From the NCBI RefSeq assembly GCF_051124815.1, contig NZ_CP118486.1, forward strand, positions 496,001 through 560,000: a stretch of 64,000 bases of DNA, written 5' to 3'. The translations under genes were made by a program, and so were the position numbers. The notes beneath the pieces were generated by a model that searched no databases, was not told the origin of the DNA, and saw only the letters and a list, made by a program, of their open reading frames with translations. Positions 1-7,006 of this stretch are shown here, piece by piece. Each line of letters begins with the position of its first letter. Position 1 is the stretch's first letter. Source of the stretch: Azospirillum sp051124815. GTDB taxonomy: Bacteria > Pseudomonadota > Alphaproteobacteria > Azospirillales > Azospirillaceae.

Positions 1-2
1 AC

Positions 3-149
3 ACCGGCTGCCCGGCCTTCTACGCCAACGGCCTGATCAATCTCTACATGGAAATCGTGCTGACGCTGGCGGCGCAGTACGACATGTATGGGCGGCTGCA
101 GGAGAAAAATGCTTCTCTTATCCCCTCTCCCCCCCGGGGAGAGGGTTAG
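3..149 (+). CDS. C-terminal fragment of an unidentified protein (5' end outside window)
   Basis: An open frame enters the window from the left and runs 48 codons to a TAG at 147-149. The visible peptide starts TGCPAFYANGLINLYMEIV and includes a short hydrophobic stretch; I do not recognise the family. The last dozen codons and the stop lie inside a GC-rich inverted repeat, so the repeat probably replaced or extended the original 3' end of the gene. The frame looks coding up to about base 110. Nothing can be said about its start or regulation. Confidence 0.5.
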   Translation, partial: TGCPAFYANGLINLYMEIVLTLAAQYDMYGRLQEKNASLIPSPPRGEG

Positions 150-220
150 GGTGAGGGGGATACGCGGCAGGATTTTTGCGGGCGGCACGCGACGCGTCCG
201 CCTCACCCCGACCCTCTCCC
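123..220. repeat. GC-rich intergenic inverted repeats
   Basis: A tight hairpin is formed by CCCTCTCCCC (123-132) and GGGGAGAGGG (136-145). Its right arm, read on through the TTAGGGTGAGGG stretch to about 158, is also the imperfect inverse of 200-220, giving a larger palindromic unit. Related CT/AG-rich hairpins occur at 13869-13901 and 29344-29360, so this looks like a dispersed intergenic repeat type. It may act as a terminator for the upstream gene, although no U-run follows. Confidence 0.6.
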
Positions 221-257
221 GGGGAGGAAAGGGAGAATCGGCGCAATCCTCAGCGCT

Positions 258-296
258 TGACGGAACGCCGGCCATGCCTATGTTGGCGTTCCGTCA
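258..296 (+). promoter_or_regulatory. leader hairpin upstream of the phosphatase gene
   Basis: TGACGGAACGCC (258-269) and GGCGTTCCGTCA (285-296) are perfect 12-base inverted arms around a 15-base loop. The structure ends 17 bases before the proposed TTG start at 314 and just before a GGAAGG ribosome-binding site. It could be an operator, an mRNA leader structure, or the terminator of the gene upstream. There is no U-run. Confidence 0.5.
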
Positions 297-313
297 GAAT
301 CGGAAGGTTTGAG

Positions 314-1036
314 TTGGCGAAGAAAAGCACCCTGCGGGCGGTCACCACCACCGCGCTGGCCGACGCGATCAAGCGCAGCCGCAGCCGCATGGCGACGCCG
401 TGGCAGCGGGCGCTCGGCCATCTGGAAAGCGTGTTCATCGACCATGCCTGCTTCCGGCTGATCTATTCCAACACCTACCGCATCTCCCCCAACATGTACC
501 GGGCGAGCCAGCCCTCGCCGTCGCACATCGCCGCGGCGGCACAGAACGGGGTGAAATCGATCCTGAACCTGCGCGGCTCGCGTGACTGCGCGTCCTACAT
601 CCTGGAGGCGGAGGCTTGCCGCGCCCATGGGCTGGAACTGGTCGATTTCCCGGTGAACTCCCGCGACATGCCGAAGAAGGAAACCCTTCTGAAGGCGCGC
701 GAGTTGTTCAAGACCATGACCTATCCGGCGCTGATGCACTGCAAGTCGGGCGCCGACCGCGCCGGCTTCATGGCGACGCTGTACCTGTTCGCCCATGAAG
801 GCCAGCCGCTCGAGCAGGCGATGAAGCAGTTGTCCTGGAAATACGGCCACTTCAAGCAGGCGAAGACCGGCATCCTCGACTACTTCTTCGAACTCTACGC
901 CGCCTACAACCAGAAGCGCCCGATCGCCTTCTGGGACTGGGTGGAGCGCGTCTATGACCCGGTGGAGGCCAAGGCGAGCTTCCGGTCGCGCGAATGGGCC
1001 GATGCGGTGGTCGACCGGGTGCTGGGCCGCGAATAA
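314..1036 (+). CDS. dual-specificity/tyrosine-type protein phosphatase
   Basis: The 240-residue product carries the cysteine phosphatase loop HCKSGADR at residues 142-149, matching the HCx5R signature in which Cys143 is the nucleophile and Arg149 binds phosphate. An upstream segment (NMYRASQPSP, then a VKSILNLRG strand) is typical of bacterial dual-specificity phosphatase-like proteins. It should remove phosphate from proteins or another small phosphorylated substrate in the cytoplasm; the substrate cannot be read. I chose the TTG at 314 because GGAAGG lies 6-11 bases upstream. The longer frame from 176 would translate a repeat, and the first internal ATG is at 389. It converges with the YitT gene. 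Confidence 0.75.
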   Translation: MAKKSTLRAVTTTALADAIKRSRSRMATPWQRALGHLESVFIDHACFRLIYSNTYRISPNMYRASQPSPSHIAAAAQNGVKSILNLRGSRDCASYILEAEACRAHGLELVDFPVNSRDMPKKETLLKARELFKTMTYPALMHCKSGADRAGFMATLYLFAHEGQPLEQAMKQLSWKYGHFKQAKTGILDYFFELYAAYNQKRPIAFWDWVERVYDPVEAKASFRSREWADAVVDRVLGRE

Positions 1037-1044
1037 CGCGGCCC
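1024..1044. terminator. hairpin between convergent genes
   Basis: GGGCCGC (1024-1030) and GCGGCCC (1038-1044) pair around a loop that contains the phosphatase TAA stop. It lies between two convergent genes and could serve both strands. There is no clear U-run, so termination is only inferred. Confidence 0.4.
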
Positions 1045-1071
1045 CACCGGGGTTATCGGGCCCTATTCTGT

Positions 1072-1728
1072 TTAGCGGGCAACGTACCAGTCGGCGCGGT
1101 GGTTGAAGGCGACGAAGGCGTTCAGCACCGCCGCCCCCAGGATCGACGCCAGCAGCGCCGGCCATTCCAGCACGAAGGCGGCGGCCGAGAACACCGCCAG
1201 ATCGAACAGCGCCTGCAGCCAGCCGGCACGGAATCCGGTCTTCTCCTGCAGGTAATAGGCGAGGATGCCGACACCGCCGCCGCTGGCGCCGTGGCGGAAC
1301 AGCGCGATGACGCCGATTCCGACGCAGAATCCGGCCAGCACCGCCGCGACATAGGGGTTGATGGCGCTGAAGCTCATCATCGTCGGCAGCAGGCCGGACA
1401 GCAGGGCGATGCCGGTCACCGCGACCAGCGACCTGATGGTAAAGCCGACGCCGATGCGGGCCAGCGCAAGGAAGTAGAAGGGCAGATTGACCAGGAAGAA
1501 CAATGGTCCGAAATCCACGCCCGTCGCGTAGGAAATCACGAAGGCCAACCCCGCCGCCTGCCCGGTGACCAGCCCGGCGGCATGGAGAATGGCAATCCCG
1601 AACGACGTCATGACAACGCCGAACAGTTGACCTTGCAAATTGTCAAAGACACTGTGCGCCGCGCGCGGGCGCTCGTAAGTGACCGATGCAGGGGATGACG
1701 AAATGGTCGAGGCGGAATTGTTCGTCAT
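1072..1728 (-). CDS. YitT family integral membrane protein
   Basis: The 218-residue product is almost entirely hydrophobic helices and has the YitT-family stretch GGVGILAYYLQ followed by a further helix (LQALFDLAVFSAAAFVLEW). It is a predicted inner-membrane protein of about five or six spans; the substrate of the family is poorly defined. The ATG at 1728 is preceded by GGAG eight bases upstream, which favours it over an earlier in-frame start at 1776. An inverted repeat lies upstream at 1778-1800. Nothing beside it hints at a partner. Confidence 0.8.
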   Translation of the reverse strand: MTNNSASTISSSPASVTYERPRAAHSVFDNLQGQLFGVVMTSFGIAILHAAGLVTGQAAGLAFVISYATGVDFGPLFFLVNLPFYFLALARIGVGFTIRSLVAVTGIALLSGLLPTMMSFSAINPYVAAVLAGFCVGIGVIALFRHGASGGGVGILAYYLQEKTGFRAGWLQALFDLAVFSAAAFVLEWPALLASILGAAVLNAFVAFNHRADWYVAR

Positions 1729-1777
1729 GCCAGCTACTCCCCCGATGTCGCCTGTGCGTTTACATGCGAACACCAAT

Positions 1778-1800
1778 ATAGGTCATTTCTGCTGACCTAT
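1778..1800 (-). promoter_or_regulatory. operator-like inverted repeat upstream of the YitT gene
   Basis: ATAGGTCA (1778-1785) and TGACCTAT (1793-1800) form perfect 8-base arms around 7 bases. The repeat lies about 50 bases upstream of the YitT start codon, a typical position for a dimeric regulator. The regulator is not identifiable from the window. Confidence 0.55.
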
Positions 1801-1878
1801 CCAGACTTCGCTTCGGCGAAGGGGGATCTATGCGATTTGCGGGGGAGAGCGGCAGGGTGGCAGTCCTTTGGTGCCGCC

Positions 1879-2226
1879 TCACGCCGCCTTCAGCATGAAG
1901 TCGACATGCACGGCATCATATGGAAACTCGAACTTGCCATCGGTGGTCCGCCGAACGATCCCGGCATCCACCAGCGCGTGGACATCGGCATGCACCGCCT
2001 TGACGTCCCGCTCCACCCGCCGTGCGACCTCGCGCAGGGCAAGCGGCCCCTGCCCGGTCATCGTCCGCAGCAATTCCCAGCGCTTCGCCGTCAGCACCTT
2101 CCAAAGCAGTTCGGGAGTGGCGAACCCGATGCGCGCGCCGTCTTCGGCCTTGCCGCTATTCCAGCCATGCCGGAATGCCGCAAGACCATCAGCGAGGCTC
2201 GTTACCTCAAGCGTCAACGTGTTCAT
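1879..2226 (-). CDS. HVO_A0114-type DNA-binding antitoxin (TumA-like)
   Basis: The 115-residue protein has a winged-helix region (about residues 45-100: WELLRTMTGQGPLALREVARRVERDVKAVHADVHAL) characteristic of the HVO_A0114 putative DNA-binding family, which pairs with TumE-type toxins. It should neutralise the toxin encoded upstream and repress the shared promoter. Its ATG lies inside the toxin gene, giving a 20-base overlap and implying translational coupling. The order is toxin first, antitoxin second, which is the reverse of many toxin-antitoxin pairs. Family assignment rests on recognised similarity and on the partner gene. Confidence 0.7.
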   Translation of the reverse strand: MNTLTLEVTSLADGLAAFRHGWNSGKAEDGARIGFATPELLWKVLTAKRWELLRTMTGQGPLALREVARRVERDVKAVHADVHALVDAGIVRRTTDGKFEFPYDAVHVDFMLKAA

Positions 2227-2503
2227 CGAGCCATCTCCTCACATCTGCCTCAAAATCAGCAATCAGTCGGTCCACCCCGTCGAATCGGTAAGGACTTTCC
2301 TCAGTGCCGACATGGCGGTGATCGCCCTTACCAGCCTCATTGTCGTAGCGAAGAACGCAGACGCCGCCGACGACCAGAGCCAGACCATATTTATAATTGT
2401 GCGTGCTGCCGCGAACTGGAACCGGCACTTCCCAAAGCAGCAAGTCTGCAAATGCGATTGGGGTCAGAACGATGCGGCGGTTAACCAGTGCTCTAGCCTT
2501 CAT
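2207..2503 (-). CDS. TumE-family toxin (DUF6516)
   Basis: This 98-residue basic protein has the pattern of the TumE/DUF6516 toxin family: a strand-rich middle (THNYKYGLALVVGGVCVLRYDNE), a GDHRH motif and a C-terminal helix with FDGVDRLIADF. The paired DNA-binding antitoxin gene overlaps its 3' end. The ATG at 2503 has no Shine-Dalgarno sequence, and a good promoter places the transcription start almost on the ATG, so translation may be leaderless. The molecular activity of the toxin is not evident from the sequence. Confidence 0.7.
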   Translation of the reverse strand: MKARALVNRRIVLTPIAFADLLLWEVPVPVRGSTHNYKYGLALVVGGVCVLRYDNEAGKGDHRHVGTEESPYRFDGVDRLIADFEADVRRWLDEHVDA

Positions 2504-2549
2504 GTTGGAGAGAATGCCAACAGACTAAGCCGTTGTCAATTTCTCCAAC
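2504..2549 (-). promoter_or_regulatory. toxin-antitoxin promoter bracketed by inverted repeats
   Basis: On the minus strand there is a perfect -35 TTGACA (2539-2534), a 17-base spacer and a -10 CATTCT (2516-2511). Transcription would begin within a base or two of the toxin ATG at 2503. Inverted copies of GTTGGAGA (2542-2549 and 2504-2511) flank the promoter, suggesting an operator for the antitoxin. Confidence 0.6.
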
Positions 2550-2573
2550 ATCCGTGCGTCGACATCCTCCCGG

Positions 2574-3551
2574 TTACGCCGCCAACGTCCGCGCCAGCGT
2601 ATCGCCGTCCACATTGCGTCCCGACAGCACCGCCACCGTCCGCCCGGTTCGCCCAAGCCGGCCGCCCCGCACCGCGGCGACTGCAGCGGCGCCGGCCCCT
2701 TCGGCCACCACGCCGAAAGACCGGTGCAGCGCGCGCATCGCAGCGGCGATCTCGCCCTCTTCCACCTCGACCACCCGGTCGACCAGTGTGTCGACGATGG
2801 TCTGGGGCAGCTTGCCCAGCGCATGGACGTTGATGCCGTCGGCCAGCGTCGGGCCGCCGCGCCGGGCGAGGCGCACGCCGATCACCCGCACCCGCGGGCG
2901 CTGGGCCTTCACCGCGGCGGCCACGCCGGCCAGCAGTCCGCCGCCGCCGACCGGCACCACCACCGTGTCGACGTCCGGCCGGTCTGCCAGAATCTCCAGC
3001 CCGACCGTTCCCTGCCCGGCGATCACGTCGGGATCGTCATAGGGGTGGAGGAAGGTCAGCCGCCGCTCCGCCGCCAGCTCCAGCGCCTTGCCCTTCGCCT
3101 CGCCCACATTGGCGCCGTGCAGCACCACCTCGGCGCCCAGTTCGGCGGTGCGCTCCACCTTGCAGCGGGGTGCGGTCTCCGGCATCACGATGGTGGCCTT
3201 CACCCCCAGCCAGGCGGCGTGCAGCGCCACCCCCTGCGCATGGTTGCCGGCCGACATCGCCACCACGCCGCCGGCCCGCTCCGGCGCCGTCAGCCGCAGC
3301 AGGCGGTTCAGCGCGCCGCGCTCCTTGAAGGCGCCGGTGGCCTGGAACACCTCCGCCTTCAGCCACAGATCGCGGTCGAGCGTCGGGGCATGCAGCAGCG
3401 GCGTACGGACGATCTGGCCGGACAGCCGCCGGGCGGCGTCGGTCACCGCCGACAGCGGCAGCCAGGCCGGCAAACGGTCTTCGAAGTCATGATGGTGGAC
3501 GGCCGTGCAGACAGAGAGGGTGCGCGCGGCATCGGCATGCGCGGTGAACAT
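2574..3551 (-). CDS. threonine/serine dehydratase (PLP-dependent)
   Basis: The 325-residue product is a fold-type II PLP enzyme that deaminates threonine to 2-oxobutanoate, or possibly serine to pyruvate. The PLP lysine is in ATGAFKERGA (about residues 68-77), the substrate-binding loop is SAGNHAQG, and the glycine-rich phosphate loop is VGGGGLLAG. There is no C-terminal ACT regulatory domain, so it resembles the short catabolic-type enzymes rather than feedback-inhibited IlvA. The ATG at 3551 has GAGGAA seven bases upstream; an upstream in-frame extension to 3644 lacks such a site. It could also act on a related hydroxy-amino acid. Confidence 0.8.
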   Translation of the reverse strand: MFTAHADAARTLSVCTAVHHHDFEDRLPAWLPLSAVTDAARRLSGQIVRTPLLHAPTLDRDLWLKAEVFQATGAFKERGALNRLLRLTAPERAGGVVAMSAGNHAQGVALHAAWLGVKATIVMPETAPRCKVERTAELGAEVVLHGANVGEAKGKALELAAERRLTFLHPYDDPDVIAGQGTVGLEILADRPDVDTVVVPVGGGGLLAGVAAAVKAQRPRVRVIGVRLARRGGPTLADGINVHALGKLPQTIVDTLVDRVVEVEEGEIAAAMRALHRSFGVVAEGAGAAAVAAVRGGRLGRTGRTVAVLSGRNVDGDTLARTLAA

Positions 3552-3932
3552 CGCGAAGTTCCTCGACGAACGAATCTTGGGGTAGGACGGGCGTGCCCCG
3601 GACCGCCTCAGCGGACCGGGTGAATAATTCGCGCCGAGCCACACATTCGCTCGCCGAGACGGACGCCGTTGTTCGACGCCGCAACAGCGGTCAGACGATG
3701 GGACATCTCATAAACCGGATTGAGGGCTCCGGGAACCACAGGGTGCAGCGACACGCCACACACTCCACACGACCAGTGAACACGAACGCGGCAACTCTCC
3801 GACGCTTCAGAGCGCCGGGCCGGTAATTCGCATTCGCATGGTGTCGGTGGTGTTCATGGGATCTGCATACCCGTTGCCGCGGCGGCGGTCAAGCCGTCTT
3901 CGTCCAGATTGTCGCAGGGCGGTGCCAAGTGC
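3552..3932. other. 381-base intergenic region with a hairpin
   Basis: No convincing gene is visible. Near the threonine dehydratase start, CCCGGACCGC (3597-3606) and GCGGACCGGG (3611-3620) make a hairpin with one mismatch pair around CTCA, in the probable leader of that gene. The rest is GC-rich with no tRNA-like fold that I could see. Confidence 0.5.
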
Positions 3933-5372
3933 TCAGGCCAATTCGACCCGGTTCCGCCCGAGCGCCTTGGCCCGGTAGAGCGCCTGATCGGCCCGGCCCA
4001 GCACGCTTTCGACCGTATCCTCCAGCGGACGCAGCTCGGTCAGGCCGAAGCTTCCGGTCAGTTGGAAGCTTCGGCCATCGGGAAGCTCGATCGCCAGCGC
4101 CGCCAGTCCGACGCGCAGCCGCTCCGCGATCACCGCACCGCCGGTGCGCGAGGTCCCGGGCAGCAGGATGGCGAACTCCTCCCCGCCGATGCGGCCGATC
4201 TGGTCGCTGCCGCGCAGTTGGCTGCGGATCTCCTCGACCACCCTGCGGATGGCGACGTCGCCGGCGGCATGACCCAGCTCGTCGTTGATGCGCTTGAAAT
4301 GGTCGATGTCGAGCATGACGAGACAGGTGGTCCCGGCGCCCCGCCCGGTCACGATCCGGTCCAGCAGGTCCAGGATTTGCCGGCGGTTGTGGGCGCCGCT
4401 CAGCGGATCGGTGGTGGCGAGGCGGTGCAGTTCATGCTCCATCCGCCGGCGCTCGGTTATGTCGGTGGCGATGCCGATCACCCCGGTCTCCGTTCCGTCG
4501 GGGGCGGTGAGCGGTCGCTTCACCACCAGCAGTTCCCGCGTCCGCCCGTCCGGCCCCTCCACGCTCGACTCGAAGGAGTAGGCACCCGCGCCGGCCGGCA
4601 TCGGTTCGGACGCGGTCCGGCGGCCGGCGGACCATTCGATTCCGTCGGCGGCGTTCGGAAACAGCTCGCGGAAGGCACGGTTGCACAGGGCATAGCGGCC
4701 GGCGCTGTCCCTGTACCAGACCGGGCTCGGCATCATCTCGACGAGGTTTTCGATGAAACGGCGCTGTTCGTCGGCGAGCGCGGTCTGCCGTTCCAGCTCA
4801 GCCGTGCGTTCGGCGACGCGGCGTTCCAGCGACTGGTTCAGCGACTCGATGGTAACGAGATCGCGCCAGCTGCGCACGGCGCCGACCAGGCTGGTGAACA
4901 GCTTCTGGGCGGTCAGTTCCGCCTTGCTCTTATAGTCGTTGATGTCATAGGCGACGATGGCCTCGCGCTCCGGCGCCTGTCCGGGCTGGCCGGTGCGCAG
5001 GATGATGCGGATGTGGCGGTTGCCCAGGTCGCGCCGGATGTAATGGACCAGATGCAGCCCGGCATCCTGCGTCTCCATCACCACGTCGAGCAGGGCCACG
5101 GGCAGGTCCGACCGTTCGGCGAGGATCGCCTGCGCCTCCGCCGCCGAGAAGGCGCTGACGATGGCGAAGCGCCGGCCTTCGAACTCGAAATCCTTCAGCA
5201 GCACGCGGGTCATCGCGTGCACCTGCTCGTCGTCGTCCACCACGAGGATCGGCCAGGGGGCAGCGGCAGCAGCCGACTGCCCTTCCGGCACCGCGCCGGG
5301 GTCTTCATCCTCGAACATCAGATCATCGGGAGACGCGTCCACGGTCGGGGCCTGCCCAGTCAAGGTTTGCAT
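3933..5372 (-). CDS. response regulator with PAS and GGDEF domains (diguanylate cyclase)
   Basis: The 479-residue protein begins with a receiver domain (VVDDDEQVH acid pocket, phospho-acceptor Asp in ALLDVVM, switch Thr in LRTG, Lys in YKSK). A coiled-coil linker and a PAS domain (around ENLVEMMPSPVWYRD to TDITERRRMEHEL) follow, then a GGDEF domain with the active signature GGEEF. It should make cyclic di-GMP when phosphorylated. It is the last gene of a three-gene operon, starting 11 bases after the binding-protein gene. I chose the ATG at 5372 because earlier starts would overlap that gene deeply; its ribosome-binding site is weak. Confidence 0.85.
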   Translation of the reverse strand: MQTLTGQAPTVDASPDDLMFEDEDPGAVPEGQSAAAAAPWPILVVDDDEQVHAMTRVLLKDFEFEGRRFAIVSAFSAAEAQAILAERSDLPVALLDVVMETQDAGLHLVHYIRRDLGNRHIRIILRTGQPGQAPEREAIVAYDINDYKSKAELTAQKLFTSLVGAVRSWRDLVTIESLNQSLERRVAERTAELERQTALADEQRRFIENLVEMMPSPVWYRDSAGRYALCNRAFRELFPNAADGIEWSAGRRTASEPMPAGAGAYSFESSVEGPDGRTRELLVVKRPLTAPDGTETGVIGIATDITERRRMEHELHRLATTDPLSGAHNRRQILDLLDRIVTGRGAGTTCLVMLDIDHFKRINDELGHAAGDVAIRRVVEEIRSQLRGSDQIGRIGGEEFAILLPGTSRTGGAVIAERLRVGLAALAIELPDGRSFQLTGSFGLTELRPLEDTVESVLGRADQALYRAKALGRNRVELA

Positions 5373-5383
5373 AAGCCTGTCGC

Positions 5384-7006
5384 TCACTGGGGCTCGATGT
5401 CTACGCCGGAGAAATCCTGATTGAAGATGTTGTTGGTGTAGTTCTTCACCTCTTTGCGATGGGCGACGGCAATGATGGAATTCGCGATGGGAAACCACGG
5501 GGCTTCCTCATGGAAGATTCGTTGCGCTTCCTTGTAATAGGCGGTGCGGCGTTCGACGTCGGTGGTGACCTTGGCCTTGGTGATCCGGTCTTCGAAATCC
5601 GGATTGCACCATCTGGCGAGGTTGGCGCCGCCCGGACGCACGGCACCGCAGCTCAGCAGGAAATAGAGGAAGTTGTCCGGATCGCCGTTGTCGCCGGTCC
5701 AGCCGTAAATCACCATGTCCGGATCGCCCTGCGTCACCTGACGGCGATAGTTGCTCCAACTGTCCGTATACAAGGCGACCTTGATCCCGACGCGTTCCAG
5801 ATTCTCGCGGATCATCTCGGCGGCGCGCTTGCCGTTCGGCAGATAGGGGCGCGTGACCGGCGTGTACCACAGATCGAGCGAGAAGCCTTCGGGATATCCC
5901 GCCTCGGCCAGCAGGCGGCGGGCCGCTGCCGGGTCGAACGGATAGTCCACGATGCCGTCGTCGTAGGACCACATGCCGGGCGGAATCGGGTTCTTCGCCG
6001 GCGTTCCCCCATTCTGATAGACCGCATCGACCAGGGTGCGCTTGTCGATCGCCATGGTGATGGCCCGCCGCACCCGCACGTCGTTCAGCGGCGGCTTGCT
6101 GGTGTTGAACGCCATATAGGCGACGTTGCGGCCGTCCTGCTGCTCGATCACCAGATTCGGATCTTTTTCTATCGCCCCCAATTCGGCCGGATTGGGGAAG
6201 ATCATCACATGGCATTCGCCGGACCGCAGCTTGTTCAGGCGCACCGCAATGTTCGGCGTGATCGAATAGATCAGGTTGTCCAGCGGCTGGCGTCCCCGCC
6301 AATAGCCGTCGAAAGCCTTGTAACGGATCGCCACATCCTTGTGATAGGACACCAGCCGGAACGGCCCGGTGCCGATGGGCTTGTCGTCGAACAGATCCTG
6401 CTTGCCGGCCTTCATCAGGACATCGGCGTATTCGGCGGACTGGATCGACAGGAACGGCATGGCCAGATCGGCCAGGAAGGGAGCCTCCGAATGGGTCAGG
6501 GTGATGCGGACCGTGTATTCGTCCAGCTTCTCCACCGATTTCAGCAGATCCGGCAGCCCCATGCCCCTGAAGTATTCATAATTCGCCGTTCCGACGGCGT
6601 GATAGGGATGGTCGGCCTGCCATTGACGGTTGATCGTGAACAGCACGTCATCGGCATTGAGCGGCCGGCTCGGCGTGAACAACTCGTTGGAATGGAAGGA
6701 GACATTCCGGCGCAGACGGAATTCATAGACCAGCCCGTCGTCCGAAATCCCGTAGGATTCGGCCAGGCCGGAATTCATGATCTGACCGGCCGGACCGAAC
6801 TCGACCAGATTGTTGAACAGCGGCGTCGTCGCGTTCACGGTCGTGCCCGAGGTCGACACTTGCGCGTTGAAGCCCTGCGGGTTTCCTTCCGTGCAGTAGA
6901 CCAGCGACTTGTCGGCCAGCGCGGGGCCCGACAGCCCGGCAAGCCCGATCAGAACAGCAGCCCCCTTCGCAAGACTTCGCATCGACGTCTTCAGCGGCAA
7001 AGGCAT
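5384..7006 (-). CDS. periplasmic solute-binding protein, dipeptide/oligopeptide (family 5) type
   Basis: The 540-residue product has a signal peptide (hydrophobic core about residues 14-30, likely cut after GPALA) and the family 5 binding-protein body, including the conserved stretch NADDVLFTINR and a long C-terminal lobe with RAAEMIRENLERVGIKV. It should bind a peptide or similar ligand in the periplasm. No permease or ATPase gene is nearby. Its ATG follows directly after the kinase TGA (TGAATG), with GCAGGAG as ribosome-binding site, so the two are translationally coupled. Context suggests that it is a ligand-sensing partner of the kinase rather than a transport component; this is inference. 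Confidence 0.85.
   Translation of the reverse strand: MPLPLKTSMRSLAKGAAVLIGLAGLSGPALADKSLVYCTEGNPQGFNAQVSTSGTTVNATTPLFNNLVEFGPAGQIMNSGLAESYGISDDGLVYEFRLRRNVSFHSNELFTPSRPLNADDVLFTINRQWQADHPYHAVGTANYEYFRGMGLPDLLKSVEKLDEYTVRITLTHSEAPFLADLAMPFLSIQSAEYADVLMKAGKQDLFDDKPIGTGPFRLVSYHKDVAIRYKAFDGYWRGRQPLDNLIYSITPNIAVRLNKLRSGECHVMIFPNPAELGAIEKDPNLVIEQQDGRNVAYMAFNTSKPPLNDVRVRRAITMAIDKRTLVDAVYQNGGTPAKNPIPPGMWSYDDGIVDYPFDPAAARRLLAEAGYPEGFSLDLWYTPVTRPYLPNGKRAAEMIRENLERVGIKVALYTDSWSNYRRQVTQGDPDMVIYGWTGDNGDPDNFLYFLLSCGAVRPGGANLARWCNPDFEDRITKAKVTTDVERRTAYYKEAQRIFHEEAPWFPIANSIIAVAHRKEVKNYTNNIFNQDFSGVDIEPQ

Noticed and set aside
3552..3932. Possible tRNA or small RNA in the gap before the GGDEF gene
   Set aside because: I could not find a T-loop sequence or cloverleaf pairing; the only structure is one short hairpin.
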